Assembly (NCBI GenBank): GCA_022820485.1
Contig: JAJEFJ010000054.1
Coordinates: forward strand, 1 to 64,000
Direction: 5' to 3'
Length of the DNA stretch: 64,000 nucleotides
From: Candidatus Latescibacterota bacterium
GTDB taxonomy: Bacteria > Latescibacterota > UBA2968 > UBA8231
Position numbers and translations under genes: made by a program. Every line of letters begins with the position of its first letter. The first letter of the stretch is position 1. The notes beneath the pieces are model-generated. The model had not been told where the DNA came from. It did no database searches and saw nothing but the letters and a program-made list of their open reading frames with translations. This document shows, in pieces, positions 35,333 through 44,077 of this stretch.

Positions 35333-37507
35333 ATGAACCAATCGTATAAAGGCTTTATAGATCGCCTGACCTACCACAACCCGGAAAACGGCTATACCAT
35401 TGCGCGCTTAGTAATAGAGGGCCAGCGCGAGCGGATCGCCATCGTGGGGGCAATTGCCTCCATCCAAGAAGGCGAGAGCATCGAAGTCGAAGGCGTGTGG
35501 ACCAATCATCCCAAATACGGCAAACAACTCAAGGTGGATCGCTATAAGTCCGTTTATCCCTCGACCCTCGAAGGCATGCAAAAGTACCTCGGGTCCGGTT
35601 TGATCAAGGGCATCGGGCCAAGGTCGGCCAAGCGCATCGTCGAGCACTTTGGCGAGGAAACGCTCGACATCATCGACGAGGATCCCCAACAGCTAGCGGA
35701 AGTGCCCAAGTTGGGCAAGAAGAAGGTCAAGCTAATTGCCGAGGCTTGGGACGAGCAGCGGCAAATCAAAGACGTGATGGTCTTTTTACAATCGCACGGG
35801 ATTACCACCGGCTACGCGGTGAAAATTTTCAAGACCTACGGCCAAGAGGCTATCCACAAGGTGCGCAGCGATCCCTATCGCCTAGAGCGCGATGTGGATG
35901 GGATCGGCTTCCGCATCGCCGACCGCATTGCCCAGCGCTTGGGCCTAGGCCGCGACGCGCCTGAGCGCGTGCAAGCTGGCATCCGCTATCTGCTCTCCGA
36001 AGCGGCCGACGAAGGCCACGTGTACCTACCAGCCGTCGAAATGATGGAGCGGGCTGTCGAAATTTTGGAGATCAACGCCGAGTTGCTGCCGCCAGCATTG
36101 GAAGCCCTGCGCACCACCGATGGCGTGGTGACCGAAGATATGCGCTACTATCTGCCGCCACTCCACCGCGCCGAAGTGGGCGCAGCATCGTCGCTAAAGC
36201 GGCTTTTACAAGCGCCAGCCGCAGAATTGGCTATGCCCGCAGAAGTAGAAGACGAGCTGGAGTTGGCCCCAGCGCAAAGACAGGCCGTGGAGCTGGTCGC
36301 CACCAGCAAGGTGCTGGTGCTAACTGGGGGGCCGGGCACCGGCAAGACTACGGTCACGCGGCGCATCTTGCGCCTGTTGGAGGAAGGCGGCCTCAAGGTC
36401 GCGCTGTGCTCGCCTACGGGCCGCGCCGCCAAGCGGCTGAGCGAGGCCAGCGGGCGCGAGGCCAAGACCATTCATCGGCTACTGGGATTTCAGCCGGGCG
36501 AGCGGCAATTCAAAAAGGGCTACGACGACCGCCTCGAAGTCGACGCGCTGATCGTCGATGAAGCTTCCATGATCGACGTGGTGCTGCTCAACGCGCTCCT
36601 GCGCGCCCTGCCCGACCACGTTCGGCTAGTGCTAGTCGGCGACATCGACCAGTTGCCGTCGGTGGGACCGGGCAACGTACTCCGCGACATCATCGACTCC
36701 GCTGAAGTGCCGGTGGTGCGCCTGACGCAGATTTTTCGCCAGGCCCAAAAAAGCCACATCATCCGCAACGCGCACCGCATCAACAGCGGCGAAATGCCCA
36801 TCGTCGAGAACGACGCGGCCGCGGATTTCTACTTCATCCAAGAAGGCAACCCAGAGCGGGTGGTCGAGTTGGTGGAGGAATTGTGCGCCACGCGGCTGCC
36901 CAGCTATCGGGGATGGGATCGGCGCGATGACATCCAAGTGCTTGCGCCCATGTACCGCGGCGAGACCGGCGCGCTCAACCTCAACCAGCGGCTGCAACAG
37001 CGCCTCAACTCGCACGGGCAGGCTTATAGCCATCGCGGGGCCGAGTTCCGGGTGGGCGACAAGGTCATGCAGGTCAAAAACAATTACGACAAGGGCGTTT
37101 TTAACGGCGACATCGGCACGATCGAGCGGCTCGATGCGGAAAAGCAGGTGCTCTACGTACGCTTTGACTACACCTTGGAATACGATCAAGTCGATCTCGA
37201 CCAGCTAACCCTCGCCTACGCCATCAGCATCCACCGCTCTCAGGGGTCGGAATTTCCCGTGGTGGTGCTGCCGCTCACGACGCAGCACTACGTGATGCTC
37301 CAGCGCAACCTACTCTACACGGCGATTACCCGCGCCAAGCAAATGATTGTCATCGTCGGCACCCCCAAGGCCCTCAAGCTGGCCATTGCCAACGACAAGG
37401 TCGCCCAGCGCTACACCACGCTCAAACAGCGGCTGCGCGGCGAGGTCGGCGAGGTAATGGAAGCGGGACAAGCCGTCCCACTGGAATCGACACTGCCGAG
37501 CGATTGA
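35333..37507 (+). CDS. recD2: ATP-dependent RecD-like DNA helicase RecD2
   Basis: This 724-aa protein is RecD2, a 5'-to-3' DNA helicase found without RecBC. The N-terminal OB-like region (GYTIARLVIEG), helix-hairpin-helix segments (IKGIGPRSAKRIVEHFG, VPKLGKKKVKLI), the Walker A LTGGPGTGKTT (near residue 333), VDEASMID and the C-terminal UvrD-like motif SIHRSQGSEFP are all present. It begins 9 nt after the PAP2-like gene and closes the nine-gene run; its link to that run may be positional only. Confidence 0.94.
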   Translation: MNQSYKGFIDRLTYHNPENGYTIARLVIEGQRERIAIVGAIASIQEGESIEVEGVWTNHPKYGKQLKVDRYKSVYPSTLEGMQKYLGSGLIKGIGPRSAKRIVEHFGEETLDIIDEDPQQLAEVPKLGKKKVKLIAEAWDEQRQIKDVMVFLQSHGITTGYAVKIFKTYGQEAIHKVRSDPYRLERDVDGIGFRIADRIAQRLGLGRDAPERVQAGIRYLLSEAADEGHVYLPAVEMMERAVEILEINAELLPPALEALRTTDGVVTEDMRYYLPPLHRAEVGAASSLKRLLQAPAAELAMPAEVEDELELAPAQRQAVELVATSKVLVLTGGPGTGKTTVTRRILRLLEEGGLKVALCSPTGRAAKRLSEASGREAKTIHRLLGFQPGERQFKKGYDDRLEVDALIVDEASMIDVVLLNALLRALPDHVRLVLVGDIDQLPSVGPGNVLRDIIDSAEVPVVRLTQIFRQAQKSHIIRNAHRINSGEMPIVENDAAADFYFIQEGNPERVVELVEELCATRLPSYRGWDRRDDIQVLAPMYRGETGALNLNQRLQQRLNSHGQAYSHRGAEFRVGDKVMQVKNNYDKGVFNGDIGTIERLDAEKQVLYVRFDYTLEYDQVDLDQLTLAYAISIHRSQGSEFPVVVLPLTTQHYVMLQRNLLYTAITRAKQMIVIVGTPKALKLAIANDKVAQRYTTLKQRLRGEVGEVMEAGQAVPLESTLPSD

Positions 37508-37592
37508 TTCCACAAACCGACGCGACCCTTTTCAATCACTACCGTCCTGGCGGAAGCTGGCGGAATGTATAATCGTTAGCTGTCGAGCACCT

Positions 37593-38321
37593 CTACAAGT
37601 CGTCGCGCAGCAGCCAGCGCACGGCGTTTTGCTGCAACTTCTCGTAGGATGGATTCCACAGCGCGGGGATGGTGTGTCCCGGTGATAAATAGCACACGCG
37701 GCCCGCGCCGTACTCATAAGCCCAAGCCGCCTCACACATGGTGCCCAAGTCCTGCCAAGTGTGCCCGTCGTCGTTGACGCTGACGGCCAAGACATGGGCT
37801 GGATCCTTGTCGTACTGCATGAAGTGCTGCTCGTCATCGACGACAAAGTCCTCCACGCCGTGCGTTATGGGATGATCTGTGCGCGTGATGTGGACGCGGT
37901 AGGGACGCACTGGTGGGTGGCCTTGCGTAGCAGCTCCCAGCACGTGGCGAAAGTCGCTGCTCCCCGGAGCGATGTACGTGGAATTGTGGTAGAAAAGAGC
38001 CGCCCCGCCCGCCTCCACAAAACTCCGCACGGCGCGACCCTGATCCTCGGTAATCCACTGCACGGGCTGGGACTCTTCAGCTTGGACGGGCGGCTCGCTG
38101 ACGGACGCAGCCTCTATACCGTAGCCATTGGGCCAGATCATGCCGTCGCGGAAGACGATCAGCAGCCGGTAGCTCGATAGATGTTGAGCATTGAGCAGGG
38201 TAAGTTCGTCGGTAAAGTCAATGGACAACCCCATGCCTTGGACTAAGGTGCGGCCCAAAGCCGTGCGGATGTAATCAGACGTGTGATAGCGGTCGCCCAC
38301 GAGGGCAAAGGCCGTAGCCAT
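37593..38321 (-). CDS. ThuA-like domain protein
   Basis: From the ATG at 38321 (GAGGAGG six bases before) the protein is 242 aa, all ThuA-like. VGDRYHTSDYIRTAL, FVEAGGAALFYHNSTY, HPITHGVEDF and GAGRVCYLSPGHT are family blocks. ThuA-like proteins have a class I amidotransferase-like flavodoxin fold and are linked to sugar (trehalose or disaccharide) metabolism; the reaction is unproven. It is downstream of the decayed glcD on the same strand. Confidence 0.85.
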   Translation of the reverse strand: MATAFALVGDRYHTSDYIRTALGRTLVQGMGLSIDFTDELTLLNAQHLSSYRLLIVFRDGMIWPNGYGIEAASVSEPPVQAEESQPVQWITEDQGRAVRSFVEAGGAALFYHNSTYIAPGSSDFRHVLGAATQGHPPVRPYRVHITRTDHPITHGVEDFVVDDEQHFMQYDKDPAHVLAVSVNDDGHTWQDLGTMCEAAWAYEYGAGRVCYLSPGHTIPALWNPSYEKLQQNAVRWLLRDDL

Positions 38322-38362
38322 GCATCGCCTCCTCGGTGTGATCTCGAATCTACAATGGGCAA

Positions 38363-38383
38363 GGGCAACCACGAGGGTTGCCC
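38363..38383. repeat. GGGCAACC palindrome
   Basis: GGGCAACC (38363-38370) and GGTTGCCC (38376-38383) pair across a 5-base loop and are followed by CTACATG. This resembles short intergenic palindromes (here also GGGCGGGTTT at 2719) that recur in large bacterial genomes. Confidence 0.5.
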
Positions 38384-38424
38384 CTACATGCGTGACTTTG
38401 CGGTTGCAATGGGCGGTGGGCTGC

Positions 38425-39234
38425 TTAGAACCGTTCCAACTCCGGGAACTTTTCCTCTCCTCTATGCACGTGCATGGCCCCGCCCTCAGCACACCGTCGC
38501 AAGATGGGAAACACCTTGCCCGGATTCAATACCTGCTGCGGGTCAAACTCGGCCTTGACTCGCTCCTGGGCGTCCAAATCCGCGTCCTTGAACATGCACG
38601 GCATCAAATCCCGCTTCTCAATGCCAACCCCGTGCTCCCCGCTCAACACGCCCCCCACTTCGACGCAGAGCTTCAGGATCTCGGCCCCTAGTGACTCGGC
38701 TTTCTCTAGGCAAGTTGTTGGTCGTCGTGCCGTACTTGAGGCAGTGTACCCCACCTGAATTTTCGGCGATATTGCCGCCGATCGAGCAGGCGATCTGACT
38801 CGAAGGATCGGGCGCGTAGTAGAAGCCGCTCTGCTCCACCGCCTCGGTCACCGCTCGGTTGGTCACGCCCGGCTGCACAGTCACCGCACGGTTTTCCAAG
38901 TCGATGTCGAGTACTGCTCGCATCCGCGCCGTGCTCAACACCACTCCATCTTCCCTCGTCGGGCACCCCCTGAAAGTCCGGTGCCAGCACCCCAAGGGAC
39001 GATCGGAATGTCGAGTTGGGAGCACGACCGGAGTACGGCCGCGACCTGCTCGGTGTTATCCGGTAAGGCGACCAGCATGGGCCGCTGGCGATACGCCGAC
39101 AGGCCGTCGCATTCATAGGCGACTACGTCCTCGCGGCGGTGAATAATCTGATCGGCGCACAAGTGCTCGCGCAGGAGGCTGATGAGGTCTCCGCGGCGCT
39201 TGAAGCGGGTGGGGTTGGGTGTTGGAAGTTGCAT
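38425..39234 (-). pseudogene. glcD: Decayed FAD-linked glycolate oxidase-type gene (glcD-like)
   Basis: Three overlapping ORFs are pieces of one GlcD-like flavoprotein (normally near 460-480 aa). The N-terminus (ATG 39234, to VPWGAGTGLSGGA) is in one frame; the next piece (EDGVVLSTARMRAVLDI to GGNIAENSGGVHCLKYG) is in a second after a small indel near 38960; the last (GGVLSGEHGVGIEK to FDPQQVLNPGKVF) is in a third. About 240 residues of the middle are missing, with the junction near 38705-38715. It cannot make an active enzyme. Confidence 0.88.
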
Positions 39235-39237
39235 TGG

Positions 39238-40242
39238 TTAGTAGCCCAAGTCTTTGGCGTAAGCAAAAAGCGCGGGTGTGCCGCCGGTATGGAGAAAGAT
39301 AAGGCTCTGATCGGGACGCCACCAACCGGCGCGTACATGCGACACAAGCCCGGCCATAGCCTTACTTGTATAGGAAGGATCGAGCAACAGTCCCTCCTGC
39401 TGCGCCAACAGGTGCAGGGCTTCGCAGCCCTCTGGCGTGACCACGCCGTAGTCCGGGCCGACAAATGCGGCGTAACTCTCGAAATCCTCCGCCTTCAGCG
39501 ATAGGTCCAAGCCCAAGATCGCAGCACACTCACGCGCTAAGGCTAGGTGCCCCTCAGCGGCTTCGCGATCGTCGCGCGGCGAGGGGCTGATGCCCACCAC
39601 CCGCATATCGATGCCCAATGCCTTGAACGCCACCACTAGGCCCACGTGGGTATGAGCCCCCGAACACAGGTAGATCGCCGCCGGCTCAACGCCTTGTTCC
39701 TCGCATTGGGCCAACAGTTCTAACGCCCCATCGACGTACGCTACACTGCGGAAGATGCGCGCGTCCGAACTGGTGTGGAAGGGACGGTGCCCAGCCGCGG
39801 TCAGCGCGGCCATCTTCGCGGCCACGGCCCGCGCCTGTTTCTCGGGCGCGGGCAGATCCACCTCCGCGCCAAAAAGGCGAGTCAACAGCAGGTTCCCCTG
39901 CGTCTGCGCGTGGGCATCGCTGCGTCCCACGATCACCGCCTGCAGTCCCAATTTTGCGGCCACCGCGGCTGTCTGCCGCGATTGATTCGACTGGGCAGCG
40001 GCCGAGTGTACCAGCACATCGCAGCCCTGCTCTACGGCTTGGGCGATCTGGTATTCAAATTCGCGGATCTTGTTGCCGCCTAAAGCCAAGCCGGTCAAAT
40101 CGTCGCGCTTGACCCAAATTTGCGGACCGGCTAGATGGGCGCTGAGGCGTTTTAGTTCCTCCAAGGGCGTCGGCAAGGACGCTAGCTGCAATCGCGGCAA
40201 GGCGGCCAACCGCTCTTTTAGTTCCTCTCGGCTAATAGTCAT
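39238..40242 (-). CDS. PLP-dependent D-cysteine desulfhydrase/ACC deaminase family protein
   Basis: From the ATG near 40242 (GAGGAAA site before it) the protein is 334 aa of fold type II. The PLP lysine is in LALGGNKIREFEY and the phosphate-binding SAAAQSNQSRQ follows; late blocks are LLLDPSYTSKAMAGL and FLHTGGTPALFAY. The family includes D-cysteine desulfhydrase, 1-aminocyclopropane-1-carboxylate deaminase and L-cysteate lyase; the substrate cannot be assigned. It sits 3 nt upstream of the decayed glcD. Confidence 0.88.
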   Translation of the reverse strand: MTISREELKERLAALPRLQLASLPTPLEELKRLSAHLAGPQIWVKRDDLTGLALGGNKIREFEYQIAQAVEQGCDVLVHSAAAQSNQSRQTAAVAAKLGLQAVIVGRSDAHAQTQGNLLLTRLFGAEVDLPAPEKQARAVAAKMAALTAAGHRPFHTSSDARIFRSVAYVDGALELLAQCEEQGVEPAAIYLCSGAHTHVGLVVAFKALGIDMRVVGISPSPRDDREAAEGHLALARECAAILGLDLSLKAEDFESYAAFVGPDYGVVTPEGCEALHLLAQQEGLLLDPSYTSKAMAGLVSHVRAGWWRPDQSLIFLHTGGTPALFAYAKDLGY

Positions 40243-40442
40243 AGCTTTCCTCTTTTTTGATTTCAATACAACTATTAAACAACCACCGGGCAAACTCATC
40301 ATTCACTGCGGGGACACCGCGTTTGCCCTTTTGCTAAAATCCCTTAACTTTTACATAGTGAGACCCACACAACCTTTTGCCCCTCCTCAAAGCCTCACAA
40401 CCCCCAACACAAATCGCTGTTTAACCAATACATAGGGCCGTT

Positions 40443-42734
40443 TTGGATCTAGTCGAACCTATACCCGAACGCCTATTGCCCCACATTCGCGGCGAATTGC
40501 AACCCGGCGAGCTGCTCATCGTCCTCCTCGCCGCTGACATTCGCCCCGACGGGCAATACGGCGATTCTTGGTTTGCTCTCACCGACGAGCGGATACTCGT
40601 CTTCCACCCCAATGGCGCAGATACGCCCGAGACCGTACGTCTCGGCTTGGACGAAGTACAAGGCATCCAGACCCGCAACTACGTGGGCAGCGGTGCGCTC
40701 GTCGTCGAGCTGGAGGATGAGACCGTCGAGCTGCTGCGCTTTTCGCAGAGTGCGTACTACAAATTCTCCGGCGTCCCCCAAGCCATTGAGGGTGCCGGCT
40801 TGGTCGAGGAAGAAGACGCAGACGAGGACGGGGCGCTGCATGTCGATCCCGTCAGAACAGTAGAGCACTGCCCCACCTGCGGCCGCGCCCTGCGCTCCGG
40901 CTCCAAAGTCTGCCCCAACTGCCTGCGCCAGACCGAGACCTTCTGGCGGTTGTTTTCCTATATCAAGCCCTATAAAACCCAAGCATTGATCGGGTTCACG
41001 CTGACGATCGTGCTGACGGTCATCGGCCTGCTGCCGCCCCAACTCAACCGCATCCTCATCGACGACGTCATCGTCCCGGCCATCGTCCAATACGAGACCG
41101 CGGGCATCGCCGAGGGCGAGGCGACCACGCCCCCCGCCGCGAGCGTGCAATTCCTGCTGTGGGTCGTGCTCGGCCTGCTAGGCGTCTATCTCGGCCGCGG
41201 CATCATCAGCGGCGTGCGAATGTACGTCCTCGGGTGGCTCGGCCAGCATATTGTGTACGATTTACAGAGGCAAATTTTCCAACATTTGCAATTGCTGTCG
41301 CTGACGTTCTACAACAAGCTCAGCACCGGTCGAATCATGACCCGAGTCACCAGCGACACCGAGCGCATGCGCAGCTTTATCACCTCGGGTTTCCAAGACA
41401 TCGTCATCGACGGGCTGACCATCATCGGCATCTGCACGATGCTATTTGTAATGAATTGGGAATTGGCGCTTTTGTCGCTGATCCCAATTCCCTTCATGAT
41501 CATCGGCACCATCATCTACCGCAATCGCATCCACTGGGTCTTCCACCGGATATGGCGCCGCATTGCCGAACTCAACGCCATGCTTGCCGACTCCATTCCC
41601 GGCGTCAAGGTCGTCAAGGCCTTTGCCCAAGAAAACCGCGAGGTCGAGCGCTTCAATGAGCGCAATATCGAAGTGCGCGACTCGCAGATGACCTCGTTCA
41701 AGATGCGGTCCTATTACATTCCGACGGTCGCCTTTACCACCTCAGTCGGTTCGATCATCCTGTGGTGGTTTGGCGGCAACCAGGTGCTCAGCAACACGCT
41801 GACCTTGGGGGACTTGCAGGCTTTTATCTCGTACATGGTCATGTTCTACGCACCGGTGCGCTCGCTGTGCAATCTCACTGAGCAACTAGAGACTGCGGCG
41901 ACGACGGCCGAGCGCGTCTTTGAGATCATCGACACCGAGCCTGAAGTCCAAGACGACCCCGACGCCATAGATCCTGGCGTGCTTACCGGCGCGGTAGAAT
42001 TCCGCAACGTCAGCTTTACGTACGACGGCTCGGCGCGCATTCTCGACCGCATCCACTTTAAGACCACGCCCGGCGAGATGATCGGCATCGTTGGCCCCAG
42101 CGGCGCGGGCAAATCGACCTTGGTCAACCTCATCTCGCGGTTCTACGACGCCACCGACGGCCAAGTCCGCATCGACGGCCAGCCTATTACCCGGCTCAAA
42201 CAGCAGGCACTGCGCAACCAAATCGGCGTGGTCTTGCAAGAGCCGCTGCTGTTCCAAGGCTCTATCGCCAGCAATATCGCCTACGGCCACCCCGACGCCA
42301 CGCGCCAAGAGGTCATCGAGGCGGCCCGTACGGCCAACGCCCACAAGTTCATCATGAATTTTCCCGATGGCTACGACACCCAAGTCGGCGAGCGCGGCGG
42401 TCGGCTCTCCGGCGGCGAGCGCCAGCGCATCTCCATTGCCCGCGCCCTGATCGGCAACCCGCGCATCCTGATCCTCGACGAAGCCACCGCCTCAGTCGAT
42501 ACCCAGACCGAATACGAAATCCAAGAGGCGCTCGAGCGGTTAGTAGCCGGCCGCACCACCTTTGCCATTGCCCACCGGCTCTCGACGCTCAAAAACGCCG
42601 ACCGACTGCTGGTGTTGGAAAGAGGGCGCGTCGCCGAGGTCGGCACCCACGAAGAGTTGCTTAATAAGGAAGACGGCGTCTATCGCCGACTGGTCGATAT
42701 GCAAACCGAAATGGCGAAAGTGCGGGCGTTATGA
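40443..42734 (+). CDS. ABC exporter with N-terminal PH-like and zinc-ribbon domains
   Basis: This 763-aa protein is a fused permease/ATPase of the MsbA type. The TTG start gives a soluble PH-like domain (about residues 1-130, with ALTDERILVFHP), a zinc ribbon (CPTCGRALRSGSKVCPNC, about 141-160), six membrane helices (about 175-450) and an ATPase domain with GPSGAGKST, LSGGERQR and ILILDEATAS. Its stop overlaps the DUF1854 gene by 4 nt (ATGA). ABC transporters paired with DUF1854 are known from cyanophycin-metabolism loci, but no cyanophycin gene is seen here, so the substrate is open. Confidence 0.9.
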   Translation: MDLVEPIPERLLPHIRGELQPGELLIVLLAADIRPDGQYGDSWFALTDERILVFHPNGADTPETVRLGLDEVQGIQTRNYVGSGALVVELEDETVELLRFSQSAYYKFSGVPQAIEGAGLVEEEDADEDGALHVDPVRTVEHCPTCGRALRSGSKVCPNCLRQTETFWRLFSYIKPYKTQALIGFTLTIVLTVIGLLPPQLNRILIDDVIVPAIVQYETAGIAEGEATTPPAASVQFLLWVVLGLLGVYLGRGIISGVRMYVLGWLGQHIVYDLQRQIFQHLQLLSLTFYNKLSTGRIMTRVTSDTERMRSFITSGFQDIVIDGLTIIGICTMLFVMNWELALLSLIPIPFMIIGTIIYRNRIHWVFHRIWRRIAELNAMLADSIPGVKVVKAFAQENREVERFNERNIEVRDSQMTSFKMRSYYIPTVAFTTSVGSIILWWFGGNQVLSNTLTLGDLQAFISYMVMFYAPVRSLCNLTEQLETAATTAERVFEIIDTEPEVQDDPDAIDPGVLTGAVEFRNVSFTYDGSARILDRIHFKTTPGEMIGIVGPSGAGKSTLVNLISRFYDATDGQVRIDGQPITRLKQQALRNQIGVVLQEPLLFQGSIASNIAYGHPDATRQEVIEAARTANAHKFIMNFPDGYDTQVGERGGRLSGGERQRISIARALIGNPRILILDEATASVDTQTEYEIQEALERLVAGRTTFAIAHRLSTLKNADRLLVLERGRVAEVGTHEELLNKEDGVYRRLVDMQTEMAKVRAL

Positions 42735-43234
42735 GCGAGACGCGCGGTTATTCGTACGAGGATTTTCTGCTCGACCCGCAAAAGGTGCGCTTCAGCCGCT
42801 CCGAGCGCGGCAGCTTGATCCTCATGCTCGATGGCGAGGAGTACACCAACCTCAAAATCCGTCGAGCCTTCCCATTAGAAGAGTCCGACCGCTACATCGG
42901 CGTCTTTGCCGCTGAAGACCAAGAACTCGGCATAATCGAAGATCCGCAACAACTCGACGACCAAAGCCGTCAGGTGCTCTTGGATGAACTCGACAAGATT
43001 TACTTTCAACCGCAGGTCCTTGCCTTTGACGAACTCGACGAGGAATTCGGGGTGCTGCGCGGCCAGATCGAAACTACCAGCGGCCCCCGCCAGCTCGAAA
43101 TCCGCGGCTATCGCACTAATGTGCGCATGCTCTCCGGCAGCCGGGCCGTCATCGAGGATGTCGATGGCAACCGCTATCTAATCGCCAACTGGCGCGCGCT
43201 GCCGCGAAGAACGCGCGAGATTTTAGGGCTTTAA
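42731..43234 (+). CDS. DUF1854 domain protein
   Basis: This 167-aa soluble protein matches the DUF1854 pattern (GEEYTNLKIRRAFPLE, IGIIEDPQQLDDQSRQVL, DVDGNRYLI). It overlaps the stop of the ABC exporter gene and is presumably its functional partner. Function is not established. Confidence 0.85.
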   Translation: MSETRGYSYEDFLLDPQKVRFSRSERGSLILMLDGEEYTNLKIRRAFPLEESDRYIGVFAAEDQELGIIEDPQQLDDQSRQVLLDELDKIYFQPQVLAFDELDEEFGVLRGQIETTSGPRQLEIRGYRTNVRMLSGSRAVIEDVDGNRYLIANWRALPRRTREILGL

Positions 43235-43251
43235 CGCGGGGCAAGCTGCGT

Positions 43252-44061
43252 TTAGCCAGCGAAATACATCCGCATCTTCTCCAGACCAATCCGGGCGACT
43301 TCCGCCGGGTCTTGCTCCCATAGCCCCGGATTGAACAGCTCCAGCGACACAAACCTCTCGTATCCCTGCGCTTGCGCCAGCCGCTCGATCTCGCGCAATG
43401 GCCCGACTCCGTCGCCCGGCATCACTCGGTCGGCGTCGCTTTGTTCGGCAAAGGGTTTGTCGCCTGGGGCATCGTTCCAGTGCCAGACCGCGACCTTGTC
43501 GCCGGGCACCTTGGCGATGCTCGCAATGGGGCCGCCACCGCGTAGAATGTGGAACGGGTCCATAATCAAACTGGCATCTAAATGGTCGGCGTCGGTGGCA
43601 ATCTGCCAAGCTTGATCAATGGTGTACACGCTTTGCACAAAGCCTAAGTACTCCATCGCCGGGCGCACGCCGATTTCTCTACCAATCTCCAGCAATTCGC
43701 GATAATCGGCCCCTCCTCGGCTCAGGTCGCAGGGGTCTCGCGGCGGGCTGGCGACGATAAACTCGGCCCCCACCGCTACTGCCTGCGCCATCCGCCGCCG
43801 CACCTCCTCCAATGCCTGCGCCCGCGCCGCGCCCTCAGCCCCCAACCAGCCGTGGAGTGCAATGACCGTCGGCACTGCCAATCCGTAGTCGGCCAGTGCC
43901 TGTCGCACGTCAGCGAGCGAGCCGCCCTGCTGCTCGTGCGCGGTCAAGTCATCGTTCCACAGCTCAATGCCCTGATAGCCGGTCTGTCCGGCAATGTGGA
44001 TTTTCTCCATCAGCGACGCCGGGCGAATCGTCGATGTGTTGAGCGCGTATTGCACCGTCAT
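43252..44061 (-). CDS. Sugar phosphate isomerase/epimerase family protein
   Basis: This 269-aa protein is a xylose-isomerase-like TIM barrel. GYQGIELWNDD near the start, a glutamate in YLGFVQS, LIMDPFHILRGGG and a final FVSLELFNPGLWEQDP carry the expected metal-site positions. Members include hydroxypyruvate and keto-sugar epimerases; substrate is unknown. An AAAGGAAG site precedes the ATG, 16 nt downstream of the glycosyltransferase. Confidence 0.85.
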   Translation of the reverse strand: MTVQYALNTSTIRPASLMEKIHIAGQTGYQGIELWNDDLTAHEQQGGSLADVRQALADYGLAVPTVIALHGWLGAEGAARAQALEEVRRRMAQAVAVGAEFIVASPPRDPCDLSRGGADYRELLEIGREIGVRPAMEYLGFVQSVYTIDQAWQIATDADHLDASLIMDPFHILRGGGPIASIAKVPGDKVAVWHWNDAPGDKPFAEQSDADRVMPGDGVGPLREIERLAQAQGYERFVSLELFNPGLWEQDPAEVARIGLEKMRMYFAG

Positions 44062-44077
44062 GTTGCTTCCTTTCTCG

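Noticed and set aside
38618-39025. Separate gene in the glcD region
   Set aside because: The three ORFs there are pieces of one GlcD-like protein in different frames, so they were joined as a pseudogene.
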